Below the pieces are notes generated by a model. The model saw only the letters and a program-made list of their open reading frames with translations, did no database searches and had not been told where the DNA came from. Of a DNA stretch of 64,000 nt, positions 1-13,075 are shown in pieces (position 1 is the first letter of the stretch; each line of letters opens with the position of its first letter). The position numbers were made by a program, and so were the translations under genes. The stretch lies in the NCBI GenBank assembly GCA_024291935.2, contig CM044306.1, forward strand, positions 24,325,501 through 24,389,500. The letters run 5' to 3'. The DNA comes from Okapia johnstoni (taxonomy: Eukaryota > Chordata > Mammalia > Artiodactyla > Giraffidae).

Positions 1-204
1 GATCTAATGGATGTTGGCAATTTGATATCTGGTTCCTCTTGCCTTTTCTAAATCCAGCTTGTACATCTGGAAGTTCTCAGTTCACATACTGCTGAAGCCA
101 AGCTTGAAAGATTTTGAGCATTACCTTGCTAGCATGTGAAATGAGTGAAACTGTATGGAAGTTTGAATATTTTTTGGCATTGCCCTTTGGGACTGGAATG
201 AAAA
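1..204 (-). mobile_element. BovB LINE fragment
   Basis: The sequence matches, with substitutions, the BovB segments at 10030-10240 and 19440-19650, including the shared stretch CTAAATCCAGCTTG. The element's sense strand is minus. It is cut by the left edge and followed by a short AAAT repeat. Confidence 0.9.
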
Positions 205-222
205 CAAATAAATAAATAAATG
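203..222. repeat. (AAAT)n short tandem repeat
   Basis: About four AAAT units directly at the end of the BovB fragment. Confidence 0.7.
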
Positions 223-2120
223 AGATGAAATGGGCTATCTGGACACCAATGCTTCAAAGATGGCCCCAAAGATGAAACTCGGTACTCTATATAAAAATGA
301 CACTATTGATTTACTGGACAGGTCATAAGTGACAAACGGGACTCTTAACAGCAGTGATGCAATAAGACTTAGTGGATAGTTTAAAACCACCCACAGTGCT
401 AAGGTCACGGGACTTAAACTGGCACTATTTTGGGATCTTCCATACCACTAGGCAGGTTACTTTACTTTTCAAACCCTCAGATTTCTCACCTACATACTTA
501 AGGGCGTCCCTTCCACCAGTGGCACTTACTGTTTGCACTATTCTTTCCTTCCATTCTCTTGCCTAGTTCATCTGGTCACCTAATGCTGCACAGTAACCCC
601 AATCTTTTCAACATGAAGGGCTATCATTTATACTCCCCTTGTCACTCTCATGATGCCCCTTCCATGTTTGCATGCAGCACTGTTTTTAAAAGTTATGTTT
701 AGGAATTTGCATTTAGGTCATACTTTAAAAAAAAATTTTGTACTAACCAAATATAAAAAAAATAACCTACCTTTTCAGTTAGGCTCTCTAGCTTTTACCA
801 CAATTTCCATTTGACTTTCTGAACACTAAAATTAATTTATTAATCTCAGGATGGGGATGCCTGAGTTAAGGGTATATACTACCTACAGTCTTGAAGGAAG
901 TATGACACTAAATGGGACTGGCCCATAGCTTGAACCACAGTATAGGTGACTTATTCCAAAACCAACACTGGGTCCACCACACTTTCTCAGAGTAGAGAGA
1001 GATATGACCATACTTAACACCATTCCTTGGATGATTCAATCCTCAGCCTTGATCAGAAGGCATTTAAGACAACATGCCAAATAGGATGTAGAAGAAATCT
1101 ATGAAGCCTCAGATACCTGCCATATCCACTGCTACCTTACTTTTAATGGTCCTTAAAAAAAATAAGTTGTAGGTTGAGTGAAACAAAACCAGGTAGCAAT
1201 GCCACAACTGTGTCAAAAAGCTGTGGAGACACGTGGTAGCAAACTGAGCCAATGGCTCTTCCTTCTCTTTTGGGAAGTACAGCTGAATATAGAGAACAGG
1301 TTGATACTAGGATGTGGGTTGTAACCCTAACCACACTAAGTTATGGTTAAAGAATTGTCACGAGACATCCAGTGAGTCACAGTCTTGGAAGTGATGGGAC
1401 TCTACCAAAACTGCTGCTACTCAAACATAGGGTTTATTTGTGAATGCCCAGATATCCTTTCTTCCTCTTAGGAGAAAAACGTTTAACTTTTTTTTTCTGA
1501 TTATTAAAGGCAAAGTTTACAGGTCAAATGGGTTTATACACTAAGTGTTTTCTATCCAATTATAGCACTCTACTCTTCATTCACATCTGTCATCTAAACA
1601 CAAAGTACCAAGAGTCTAATATAAGGAGAAAATACTTATTTATTCCTTCAAATAATTATTGTATTGACCCCAACCTTCATAGGCTTAAATTTATTTGGAG
1701 AGCAAGAACAAAAAACAAGTCACAATTGCCCAATAAAACAAATAGTATTTTTTAAAGGTACCACGTAACTATTTAAAAGGTCAAGAAAGATGTAGAATGT
1801 ACAGCTATGGAAGATCCCATGAGGAGCATGAGATCTGAGCGAGGTCCTGGAGGATGGAGGGATCTCAAGAAGCAGAGAGGAAATGAAAACACAGGCTGAG
1901 GAAAGTAAGGCTGTCATCATGAAGAAGCACAGTATACTCAGGCCCAGTCAAAGAGATCTTACCAGGGGTTTTATAAGCTTATAAATGTGGTTAGTACAGG
2001 GACAGAAAATGGAAGGGTTTGACTACAGGGCTGAGAGATACGGGTATTACTAAAAGTGGCAGAGAGCCAAAAAAAGGGAAAATCAACAGGATTTTCTCAT
2101 CAGATGTGAAGGATAAACAA
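223..2120. other. No gene recognised
   Basis: AT-rich sequence with short chance ORFs of 63-75 codons. No conserved domain, RNA gene or young transposon is recognised. Confidence 0.6.
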
Positions 2121-2130
2121 AGAAAAGTAA

Positions 2131-2438
2131 TGGACTTCCCTAGTGGTACAGTGGATAAGAATTCACTGCCAATGCAGGGGACATAGGTTCAATCCCTGGT
2201 CTGGAAAGATTCCACATGCTGCAGAGCAGCTAAGCCGGTGTGCCACAACTACTGAGCATGCACCCTAGAGCCCACACCACAACTACTGAAACCCATGCAC
2301 CTAGGGCCTGTGGTCCACAACAAGAGAATTCACCACAATTAGGAGCCCGTGCACCGCAATGAGGAGTAGCTGCCGCTCACGGCAACTAAAGAAAGCCCGC
2401 ATGCAGCAACATAGACCCAGTGCCGCCAAAAAGGAAAG
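2131..2438 (+). mobile_element. CHR-type tRNA-derived SINE
   Basis: The head TGGACTTCCCTAGTGG and the body with repeated CACAACTACTGA phrases are typical of cetartiodactyl CHR SINEs. A 9 bp target-site duplication AGAAAAGTA flanks it at 2121-2129 and 2441-2449. Confidence 0.85.
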
Positions 2439-2864
2439 ACAGAAAAGTATCCAAGACGACTTAAGACAATTTGAATTTCCGTATCTAAGGCATCCTAATT
2501 TATACGGTCCTGTTTGAGACGCAAATTAGCCATGCAAGCAAAGAGGTCAAGTAATCAATTGGATAGAAGATCAGGGGAGAAGTCAGGACTGGAGTTACAT
2601 ATTTTGGAGACAGCAGCATACAGAAAGAATTTAAATTTGAGGACTGGGAGGACAGGATAGATAGAGAAAAGAAAGCTTTAGGGCACTCTAAGAGCGGAGG
2701 AGAAAAAGCCAACAAGGAAGAGTGAAAAAATTAACACTGAGGTAAAATGAAAATGCTAACCTGCAACACACAGAAGCCAAGACATTAAAAAGAATTTTTT
2801 TTTTTTTCAAGAAAGAAGAACTGGTCAGCTGTATCCAATACTGCCAAAAACACTGAGCAAGACG

Positions 2865-3107
2865 GAGACCTGATGTGAAGAACAGACCCACTGGAAAAGA
2901 CGCTGATGCTAGGAAAGATTGAAGGCAGGAGGAGAAGGGGACGACAGAGGATGAGATGGTTGGATGGCATCACCGACTCAATGGACATAAGTTTGAGTAA
3001 GCTCCGGGAGTCAGTGACGGACAGGGAGGCCTGGCGTGCTGCAGTCCATGGGGTCACAAAGAGACCGACAGGACTGAGTAACTGCACTGAACTGAAGACA
3101 GAGAAAA
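2865..3107 (+). mobile_element. BovB LINE 3' end
   Basis: This plus-strand segment reads through the C-terminal end of BovB ORF2 ([20 protein letters not shown], then [11 protein letters not shown]) into the 3' tail. It is a severely 5'-truncated copy with the 3' end of the element intact. Confidence 0.85.
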
Positions 3108-3211
3108 GTGACCACTGAATTTAGTGGCTGAATAATTCCTTAACATGAAGGCCCCCTTGTCCTTCCACAGCCTCCTTCTCCCTGGAAAAACAGGCGTCTT
3201 GAGTTAATTAG

Positions 3212-3707
3212 TACAATACGTCCCCTACATATGAATGAGTTCCATTTTGAGAACACGTTTGGAAACCCAATATGCTTTTAAGTCCAACAAAGTTAGCCTA
3301 GGTACCCAACTAACATAATTGGCTATGTAGTACTATACTGTCATACGTTTATAACACTTTCCACACAAATAATACATAAAAAACAAACATAAAAAAAATA
3401 AAGAAAAAATTTTAAATCTTATGGTACAGTACAGTATAGTACAGTAGTACCAGCTACATTACTGCTGCTTTTATGCTTGCTTCAGGACATCCTGGGCTTG
3501 AAATATACTGTACTACTGTACTCCATACAGTACTGTACAGTAAAGCACACAAAAGCACAACCACTTGTGAAGGATGCATGCATATGGCAATGTATGGCCA
3601 CATGTACACCAGACATGTGAACTAACTTATGTGACTGGACATGCGAAACGTTTGCATCTTTGAAAGTCTGCAACTTGAAGGTTCGTATGTACAGGACTTA
3701 CTGTGTA
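3212..3707. mobile_element. Nonautonomous Tigger-like DNA transposon
   Basis: The ends are imperfect inverted repeats: ACGTCCCCTACATATGAA at the left, and AAGTCCTGTACATACGAA when the right end is reversed. Both ends lie near TA dinucleotides, as expected for the Tc1/mariner-pogo group. The body is about 0.5 kb with no transposase frame. It also contains CAGTACTGTACAGTA-type internal inverted repeats. The family name is from memory and uncertain. Confidence 0.6.
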
Positions 3708-5962
3708 ATGCTTGAGGGCTCAGACCTGGGCTGAGTTCTAGAGCTTCCACTCCTAGCTGTGGGGCCTACTCAACTAACCAGCCTGTCCTGAGAAGAGGAG
3801 GGAAGAGCAGCTAAGGAACAGAAATTGAAACAGGACTCCAAAAAGACACAGTTTGATTTGGTTTTCAAAGATGGGAGAGATTTGAGTGTGTTTAAATGCT
3901 GATGGGAAGGGACACCTTTTACCACAAAGAACTCACTATAAGAAAAGATTTTAGAATTTCATTGTAGTAGGTTAGTTTATTAAGCTTTAAAAAATTATAT
4001 ACAGAAGAAAAACTATGATAAAGTCACAAACTTAATCTCCACCTCATCTCAGAACATATCAACCCCCCCCAAAAAAATTATCTACCACAATAAACAGTAA
4101 CAGTAAATAAATGAAAAGTAGAAAAGTACCTAATCTTCTCTTGGTTATACTAAAACAGTAATTCCAATATTAAACACTAGGTACTAAATCATAAAAGCTC
4201 AGATATTTTAAAAGCTAAGGAAATCTATAACACAGCTACCTAAAACCATTTGGAATATGCTCCGAAAACACTTTGAGTCTTTAATACATTCTCAAATCTT
4301 AAGTATTTTTTCTTTTTGGTCTTACTGAAGAAATACGCTGTCTAGAGATGAGCTTTCTATAAACTTGTGTACAACAACCACATAAAAAATACTAAAACAT
4401 TTTAATGTTCACTTCAGAAACTTCTAAAATTTAAAACCACTCCAAATTAAAATATGACCACTTCAAAGAAAAAGGGATAATTTCAAAGTTAAGACCAAAA
4501 CAGCTTTTGATACAAACCACTGCATGTTGCAGAAGCAGTAACCTAGTTTCACTTTGAGTGTAGTGTTTGTTGCCCTCAAGGGATCTGCAACTTTCAAGAT
4601 TTTTTTCACTAAATGCCATATGACAGGTAAAGCAGTAGAGAAAAAAAAAGTCAAACACATCTCAACAGTTCAGTTTAAGGAAAGAAAAGCACACTTCTTA
4701 TGAACACATACATATACAAACATGCATACATATACATGTATCATACTGACAAACTTGTGCTAGTTATTGGTGATAAAACACTAAAATTTTAACTCAAGGC
4801 CAACCCATAAAACATGTGGCAATTTAACAATGTGTTTGTGAGGAGCAAAAATCCCTCAGCATCACACAAAATTATTCTTGACTATTTGCTCTGTGGTTCA
4901 ATAATTGGTCAGGGGTAGCCTGAGCAGAGAAAGCTGGTGCAAGATGTTCAAATATACAAAGGTTTTTCCACACAGAATTCTTAATTTTCCCCAAAACATG
5001 GTCCTCTATATTGAGCTGTGAATGACTGTGCATATTTCAGTAAGACAAAAATTCCAAACATCCATATTTCTGAGCGAACAACCTGTCCCAAGGCACTATC
5101 TCCCTATAAGCCCAAGAGAGGTTACTTTGAGGGTATAAAATAAATTAATTAGTAACAATACACACTTTAAACATTTATATTTTAACTGCACTGGAATGTC
5201 TAGAAAATGAGTTTATGAACAGCAAAGGCACTGAGCCCAAGAGGAAATGAACAGACTCCTGGATTGCAGACAAATGAGTAGGTGGAGGAAACATTTATGT
5301 GGGGATGATTTTTATATGATGCTTTTCTTAATCTAAAGAAAACCCACAGCTCTTCACAATATATGTGCTATAAATAGATGTAATCAGTCCAAAAACCTGA
5401 ATATTTATTTGCCTACTTTTTTCTTTTTAAACAACTTTTGTCATAACCCAAATCCAATGAGTGATCAAGATAAGCAAGCTAACATGACCAAGCAGGTTGC
5501 CCAGTCAAAGCCTTATGGACATATGATCAAGACAAATTCTCCTTCACCTGTTTATGCTGAAGAAAATATTTTAAATAGTAATGTGGATTTTTATTGTAAT
5601 ATCTTTAAATATACTTCCCTCACCAAAATCAAAATGTTTTCACACTGGTTCACATCAATGCAAAATTTCTATCAACTATTTTTGGAAATACTTTTAAGAA
5701 ACGTTGAGAGTTTAAATCACGTAACTATTGTTCAAGTAACTGCTTCCTCCTTCCCCAGCTCCCGCCTCCCCCGACCAAAACCCCACATCAATCTAAGAAT
5801 TACAAAGTTCTTGTCAAATGTGTATAAGTCTCCTTTATAAATAGAGGAAATTAAGGTCTGCTGGCTAAATGATGAGTGAGAGGGACTCTGAGAGTTAAGA
5901 ACTAGTTGAGTATATAACTGCTATGCTCTTTTCTCCCTTAAACTAAAATCCAATCAAAGGAT
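3708..5962. other. No gene recognised
   Basis: AT-rich unique sequence. The longest ORF (5409-5840, 143 codons) has no recognisable domain and an unstructured composition, and is treated as chance. Confidence 0.6.
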
Positions 5963-6172
5963 GTTGTTATTCTTTAGTTGCTAAGTCATGTCTGACTCTT
6001 TTGCGACCTGCCAGGCTCCTCTGTCCACGGGATTTCCCAGACAAGAATACTAGAGTGGATTGCCATTTCCTTCTCCAGGGAATCTTCCCCACCCAGGGAC
6101 TGAACCAGCGTCTCTTGCTGAGTCTCCTGCACTGTAGGCAGATTCTCTACCGCTGAGCCACTGGGGAAGCCC
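5963..6172 (-). mobile_element. Bov-tA SINE
   Basis: The tRNA-derived head (reverse of GCCACTGGGGAAGCCC) is at the high-coordinate end, and the BovB-like tail is at the low end. Imperfect target duplications AATCAAAGGAT (about 5952) and AATCGAAGGAT (about 6175) flank it. Confidence 0.9.
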
Positions 6173-8136
6173 ATAATCGAAGGATAGATGACTTTTTTTT
6201 TTTTTGGAAGTGGAGGTGAGAATTGCTGGTAAAGAGGTAATCTACATATTCTAATATTTTTACAATGAACATGTATTATTTCTATAATAAACAGAAAAAC
6301 AGATCCTAAATTTAAAAATTAAATGAATTCATCAAATCTATTCAGACTCAATGTATAAGATCCTTTAGACACCAAGTGTTGACGAAAGCTGGAAGAAAGT
6401 GCAAACATAATTTAACAAAGCATAAAAAACACTTAAATCTACACCAAGCCTCAAAATATCAGCAGATTTTCAGTAACACTCAACAAGTATTTACTGAGCA
6501 CCTACCACATGTGAGGTACCACAGACATAACTACTAACATGCTAATATGATCCCTTGTCTCTGGAAGCTTACAATATTGCCAATTAGTTTATAAATAGGG
6601 TGGCGGTATAGTCTTGATTTATACCTGTTTCTCCCAGAGTAATTATTAATAATGCCCCTCTCACATATCTCCCAGTCTGGACAATAAATTATATGGTTAC
6701 ATATTTATGCAAAAAACAAACATACTATTGTTCCTACATGGCAACAGGTTTGTAAAATGTGTATCATTTCCAGGTTTTATCTTTTTAAAGTCATTCTATT
6801 AATTTTTATTACACGTTAAATTTTAAAAAATTATTTTAGACCTTCATCTCATTCTGATATATACCTATCCTACAATAAAATCAAAGATTTGTTTCAATCA
6901 AGTAAGAGAAAATCAAAATCTGATTTCACCACATCAAAATGTACGCAAAGTAAATAAATAAAATGAATCAAACATAAAAACTCCAAAGACTATAAGCCCC
7001 TTGAGATCAGGCAGTTCTTTTTGAAATACTACTTCAGCATTCCAGCCTGTGTCTAGCTCAGTACTGGAACATACTGAGGTCTGGATATTTCCCACTAAAA
7101 GGAAACAGGACAGGAACATCTAAGTCTGAAACATCTTGTCATAATGGAAAGCAAAGAAGCTATCAAAGACTACCAAGGTTGTGTCAAAAGACTCAGAAGC
7201 CAGCCTGATAAGCTCCTAATGGATAAAAACAGTACAACTGAGTATCAACAATGATGAGTAACAGAGTGCATTGAAACACATCAAATATGCTTAAATCCAC
7301 TGGTCACCTTTAGGGGATGCCAAAAGAACAAGCTCATTCTTCTGAAAACTGGTCAGCGAAGGACAAGAATCAAGCATTCAACTTGCCATTCCTATCAGAT
7401 CTGTACCTCAAGGAAATTAAACATTTGTTGAGGGGAAATTTCTTTTTATAGAAGTATTCTAATTGAAGAAATTACTTTTGTATCAATTTGCAACCCATAA
7501 TGAATTAATAGATATAGACAAAGATCATCAGTGGCTGGTAACAGTACCAAAGAAGAAGCAACCAACACTGCACGTCTCCTGGTAGAATTATACGCCACCA
7601 CCCATTAGTCTTGCCCCACACCCACAAGAAAAACTGAACCTTAATCTGATCAAGTCTGCAGATCTAAAAACCAATTTACAGGAAATAAAAAGGGACCAAG
7701 GAACATATTAAATGGTGTCACATAGATACAATCAGCACAATCCAGACTATGGAAGACTACTCAATAAACGACATGCATTTCTCAACAAAAATTTCAAGGA
7801 AAAGGAAAAAGAAAGAAGGAAGGAAGGAGAACCTATATATTTAAAGAGATTTAATAGACATATTAGCCAATCACTCTTTCTTTGGACCTTAATTCAACAT
7901 TCTAGCCTGTATCTAAATGTTGAGAAAACAAACTGAAAAAACAATTAGGAGTCAACTGGGAAGTATAGACACTGATTACTTAATGATGGTCTGGAAGTTT
8001 TTTTAGTATAATCATATTTGTCTTTTTCTAAAAAAGAATTTTCATATATAAAAATAATATGATATGACATCTAAACTGCTTCAAAGTAACTGGAGGGAGG
8101 GAATTACAGCGAGGGTGGATATATATGAAACAAAAT
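6173..8136. other. No gene; one MIR-like stretch
   Basis: AT-rich sequence. About 6478-6580 resembles an old MIR/L2-type element (CAAGTATTTACTGAGCACCT). Nothing else is recognised. Confidence 0.55.
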
Positions 8137-8137
8137 T

Positions 8138-8351
8138 GTGTGTGTGCTCGGCTGGATCCAACTCTTTGTGACCCCATGGACTGCAGCCCACCGAGCTCCT
8201 CTGTCCATGGAATTTTCCAGGCAAGAATACTGGAGTCGGCTGCCATTTTCTACTCTAGGGGAATCTTTCCGAACCAGGGATAAAACCTGGGTCTCTTGCA
8301 TCTCCTGCTCTGGCAGGTGGATTCTTTACCACTATACCACCTGGGAACCCC
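8138..8351 (-). mobile_element. Bov-tA SINE
   Basis: A minus-strand Bov-tA copy with a TG-rich tail. Target duplications TATGAAACAAAATT (8124-8137) and TATGAAACAAGATT (8352-8365) differ by one base. Confidence 0.92.
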
Positions 8352-8386
8352 TATGAAACAAGATTAGCCACGTACTAATAATTGTT

Positions 8387-8409
8387 GGGCTTCCCTGGTG
8401 GCTCAGTGG
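8387..8409 (+). mobile_element. Bov-tA SINE head only
   Basis: Only the first 23 bases of a plus-strand Bov-tA head (GGGCTTCCCTGGTGGCTCAG and three more) are present. Confidence 0.7.
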
Positions 8410-8711
8410 AGAAAAAAATATTTTATAACTACAATTAACTCTAAATTAACTTTTTGATATGACTAAGGAATTACAGAGGTAAATATAGTTTGAAAATCCC
8501 CCCATATTATGACATTTTCTTTTCCATAACTTAAATTCCACATCTCTAAAAACTATAATATAAAATGTACCAAGTATGGTATATGTTTGATGTAATAAAA
8601 CTTTACTCCCAAATATGCTAACACAGAATAATAAAATAAAAATTAAATATGTTTGAATAAAACAATTTGCCAGTAAGATCATCACTCAGTCAAGACTTCT
8701 GAAACCCCAGT

Positions 8712-8779
8712 ACATGTATCGAACCCAGGTTTCCTGCATTGCAGGTGGATTCTTTCCGTTTGAGCCACCAGGAAAGCCC
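8712..8779 (-). mobile_element. Bov-tA SINE fragment
   Basis: The tRNA-derived part only (CAGGTTTCCTGCATTGCAGG to GAGCCACCAGGAAAGCCC), minus orientation. Confidence 0.8.
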
Positions 8780-8941
8780 GTAAGTAAAATGGCCTACACC
8801 ATTTCACCGTATAAAAATCAGATGCAAGTACAAGCCATAGCAATGGTTTTTCACTGTTAAATGAAAAACTACCTTCTTCCTTCCCTGGTTTCCTTACTCT
8901 ATCCTGAGTCAGACCTAAGCTGCATTTTATGGTTTCTAGAA

Positions 8942-10244
8942 CAGTTCAGTTCAGTCGCTCAGTCATGTCTGACTCTGCAACGCCATGAACCGCAGCACGC
9001 CAGGCCTCTCTGTCCATCGCCAACTGCCAAAGTCTACCCAAACCCATGTCCACTGAGTCAGTGATGCCATCCAACCATCTCATCCTCTGTCGTCCCCTTC
9101 TCCTCCTGCCCTCAATCTTTCCCAGCATCAGGGTCTTTTCCAATGAGTCAGCTCTTTGCATCAGGTGGCCAAAGTATTGCAGCTTCAACTTCAGCATAAG
9201 TCCTTTCAATGAATATTCAGGGTTGATTTCCTTTAGGATTGATTGGTTTGAACTTCTTGCAGTCCAAGGGACTCTCAAGAGTCTTCTCCAACCACAGCTC
9301 AAAAGAATCAATTCTTCAGTGCTCAGCTTTCTTTATGGTCCAACACTCACATCCATACATGACTACTGGAAAAACCATAGCTTTGACTATATGGACCATT
9401 GTCAGCAAAGTAATGTCTCTGCTTTTTAATATGCTGTCTAGGTTGGTCATAGCTTTTCTTCCAAGGAGCAAGAAGCTTTTAATTTGATGACTGCAGTTAC
9501 CGTTCCCCAGTGACTTTGGAGCCCAAGAAAATAATGTCTGTCACTGTTTCCATTGTTTCCCCATCTATTTGTCATGAAGTGATGGGACTGGATGCCATGA
9601 TCTTAGTTTTTTGAATGCTGAGCTTTAACCCAGCTTTTTCACTCTCCTTTCTCACTTTCATCAAGAGGCTCTTTGGTTCCTCTTCATTTTCTGCCATAAG
9701 GGTGGTGTCATCTGCATATCTGAGGTTATTGATATTTCTCCTGGCAATCCTGATTCCAGGCATTTCGCATGATGTACTCTGCATATAAGTTAAATAAGCA
9801 GGGTGACAATATACAGACTTGATGTAGTCCGTTCCCAATTTTCAACCAGTCTGTTGTTTTATGTTCGGTTCTACCTGTTGCTTCTTGACCTGCATACAGA
9901 TTTCTCAGGAGGCAGGTAAGGTGGTCTGGTATCCCCATCTCTTTAAGAATTTTCCAGGTTGTTGTGATTTACATAGTTAAAGGCTTTAGAGTAGTCAATG
10001 AAGCAGATGTTTTTCTGGAATTCTCTTGCTTTTTCTATGATCCAACAGATATTGGTAATTTTATCTCTGATTCCTCTGCCTTTTCTAAATCCAGCTTGAA
10101 CATCTGGAAGTTCACGTACTGTTGAAGCCTAGCTTGGAGAATTTTGAGCATTACTTTTCTAGCATGTGAAATGAGTGCAATTGTGCGGTAGTCTGAACAT
10201 TCTTTGGCATTGCCTTTTTTGGGGATTGGAATGAAAACTGACCT
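8942..10244 (-). mobile_element. BovB LINE, 5'-truncated, decayed reverse transcriptase
   Basis: The minus strand carries broken frames of BovB ORF2. One includes the reverse-transcriptase catalytic box in the context NNLRYADDTTLMAENEEE (frame at 9572-9838). Another is the adjacent palm segment (9726-9938), and the C-terminal [14 protein letters not shown] end lies at 8946-9311. Stops and frameshifts separate them, so the copy is inactive. No target duplication is evident. Confidence 0.93.
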
Positions 10245-10924
10245 ATAATGGCATTCTGCTGCAAAACCAGCACCATTTTCTCTTTCAAGAACCACTTAAT
10301 ATTTATATTCTCCCAGAGCCAGACAGTGCAACCATCCAGCACAAATTAATTTCTTAGTAAAACAAAAGGTAGCTATGTGCTCCTGGAGATAGGGACTTGT
10401 AACTGGACTGAAAAGGGTATCACTGTGCAAGAACTATACTTACTCATATTATAAATTATGCTTCTGCATGGACACAAGAAGGGTGGGGGAAAAAGACCTT
10501 CAAACCTACCCTAATATGGCCTTGGGCAGACATCTGTGAACATCAAAAGATAACTTTCAAAGATAATAACGTCAAAGATACTATAAATTTATCTAGACAA
10601 ATATAGAGATCCAGATACATTACACATGGTACAAATGTACAATGTATGACTAAAATTAATCTATGAACAGATATTCAAGCTTATTTAAGTACAGAGTTTA
10701 AAAGCTTGATTTAGGATGTTTCCAAATAGAAAAAGAATATTAGTTGAAAAACTAGTGAAACCTGAACTAAATCTGGAGTTAAGCTGATAGTAATGTACCA
10801 GCGCTGGTTTCCTAGTATATGTAAGATTTTAACAATAACAGAACTAGATGAAGAGAATCATATTCAATATTTTGCAATAATGTGTAAGGGAAAATAATCT
10901 GGAAAAAAGAGAAAAATAAATATC
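10245..10924. other. No gene recognised
   Basis: AT-rich unique sequence between BovB and an L1 tail. Confidence 0.55.
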
Positions 10925-11005
10925 TGAATCACTTTGCTGTATACCTGAAACTAACACAACACTATAAATCAATTATACTTCAACAAAAATAAAGTTAAAT
11001 TAAAA
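10925..11005 (+). mobile_element. L1 3' end fragment
   Basis: The phrases AATCACTTTGCTGTATACCT and CTATAAATCAATTATACTTC are the 3' terminus of a cetartiodactyl L1, ending in an A-rich tail. Confidence 0.7.
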
Positions 11006-11052
11006 TTTTTTTAAAAGAATTAATATATGAGAAAAGTATCTCAAAATTCTAT

Positions 11053-11176
11053 TTGTTGTTGTTGTTGTTCAGTCACTAAGTTGTCTGACTCTTTGCAACC
11101 CCATGGACTGCAGCACGCCAGGCTCCCCTGCTGTCCTTCACTGTCTCCCGGAGACGGCTCAAATTCATGTCCAAAA
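11053..11176 (-). mobile_element. BovB 3' end fragment with GTT tail
   Basis: It begins with a (TTG)n tail and reads CAGTCACTAAGTTGTCTGAC into BovB 3' sequence, reverse oriented. Confidence 0.85.
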
Positions 11177-11905
11177 TCCTATACAAATGTTATAATTATT
11201 ACTATGCTTTGTGTTTATGTGATTTTCAACTTTATTCATAAGATATAATCATCTGGAATATTTTCATATTCCACCTTTATTATAACTAAACGTGAACAAA
11301 ATGTCAACACAGTGAAGTAATTTTCAAATGTTAATTTTCATAGTTTGCCAAATATACAATAAAAATGTACCAACTTTAATGTTCTTACCATTTTATTTTA
11401 CCTGTTCTAACAACTTAAAAGAACAATGAATTTAGCTAAAAATAATTACAGATTCATTTCTCTAATATAAAGTACTCAACTTTTAAAATCTATGTAGAGC
11501 AAGTAATAAGCTCAGAAATATTGATATGTAATCGCTTTTTAAATAATAATTTGTTTTCAATTTAGGTTCAGAGTAATATGAAAGACTAAATTATATTATT
11601 TTAATGGCTGTTAGGTAAAACTCTCAGTATCAGAATTAGGTTAGGAAACGGAAACACAGTCATACAAAAAACAAAAATAAACCTTTAAAAGTACTGGACC
11701 TTAAACTCTTTTATTCCATAAACCACAAGACTATAAAGTTATTGAAGATTATCAATCGCATTTATAATATTTCTATACACAGTTAGTCGTACTGTGTTAC
11801 TGTAACATTTTTAAGTATATATTTTAACCTAAGGCTTTCTTTTTATAACCAAGAAATAAATGCATATACATTCATCTTAAGAAAAAAGAGAGAACTGGAT
11901 GTTTT
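11177..11905. other. No gene recognised
   Basis: AT-rich sequence without recognisable features. Confidence 0.55.
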
Positions 11906-12774
11906 AGTCTACAAGCAATAAATGCTGGAGAGGGTGCGGAGAAAAAGGAACCCTCTTACACTGTTGGTGGGAATGCAAACTAGTACAGCCACTATGGAGA
12001 ATAGTGTGAAGATTCCTCAAAAAACTGGAAATAGAACTGCCATACGACCCAGCAATCCCACTGCTGGGCATACACACGGAGGAAACCAGAATTGAAAGAG
12101 ACACATGTACCCCAACATTCATCGCAGCACTCTTTACAGTAGCCAGGACATGGAAGCAACCTAGATGTCCATCGGCAAATGAATGGATAAGAAAGCTGTG
12201 GTACATACACACAACGGAATGTTACTCAGCTATTAAAAAGAATGCGTTTAAATCAGTTCTAATGAGGTGGATGAAACTGGAGGCTATTATACAGAGCGAA
12301 GTAAGTAAGAAAGAAAATCACCAATACAGTATATTAATGGAATATAAACATTAATATATATATAATATATACATAATATATATTAATATATACAGTATAT
12401 ATATGGAATTTAGAAAGATGGTAACAATAACCCCATATGCAAGACAGCAAAAGAGACACAGATGTAAACAACAGACTTTTGGACTCTGTGGGAGAAGGCG
12501 AGGGTGGGATGATTTGAGAGAACAGCACTGAAACATGTATATTATCATATGTGAAATAGATCGCCAGTCCAGGTTCGATGCATGAGACAGGGTACTCAGG
12601 GCTGGTGCACTAGGATGACTCTGAGGGATGGGATGAGGAAGGAGGTGAGAAGGAGGGTCAGGTTGGGGAACACATGTACCCCCCTGGCTGATTCATGTGA
12701 ATGTATGGCAAAACCCACCACAATATTGTAAAGTAATTAGCCTCCAATTAAAATAAATTAAAAAAGAAAAAAAG
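11906..12774 (+). mobile_element. L1 LINE 3' end, decayed
   Basis: It corresponds to ORF2 C-terminus plus 3' UTR and closely resembles 16150-16980. The frame is interrupted, unlike the copy at 15864. Within it a TA-rich stretch (12350-12403) has expanded. It ends in an A-rich tail; no clean target duplication was found. Confidence 0.9.
12350..12403. repeat. TA-rich simple repeat inside L1
   Basis: Alternating ATATATAATATATAC-type sequence lies at the point where the related L1 copy at 16590 has a short ordinary sequence. Confidence 0.8.
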
Positions 12775-12961
12775 TACCCGTTTTGCATCTTTTCTGTAAA
12801 TCTAAAATTATTCCAAAATTCAATTTTTTTTAATTTAAAAAAAGAGAACTTACAGGGATAGTACAAATTGAGGTATAACCACATTAATGAAGATTTTCTT
12901 TGAATTAAAAAAAAAAACTGCTTTATTAGTTTTTCTCAAAAGTGAGGGCTTTTTTAACTTC

Positions 12962-13075
12962 TTTTTTTCCATGCCACGTGGCTTGCAGAACTTCAGCTCC
13001 CCCACCAGGGACTGAACTGTGGCCTTCAGCAGTGGAAGTTCAGAGTCCTAACCACTGGATCAGTAGGGAATTCCC
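12962..13075 (-). mobile_element. CHR-type SINE fragment
   Basis: Reads CCATGCCACGTGGCTTGCAG to ATCAGTAGGGAATTCCCT, the reverse of the CHR head region. Confidence 0.8.

Noticed and set aside
5409..5840. 143-codon ORF
   Set aside because: AT-rich, no domain or recognisable similarity, no splice context; it lies in a putative intron antisense to the gene.
5963..6172. tRNA-like sequences in SINEs as tRNA genes
   Set aside because: The Bov-tA and CHR heads descend from tRNA-Glu but lack an intact cloverleaf; here and elsewhere they are SINEs.
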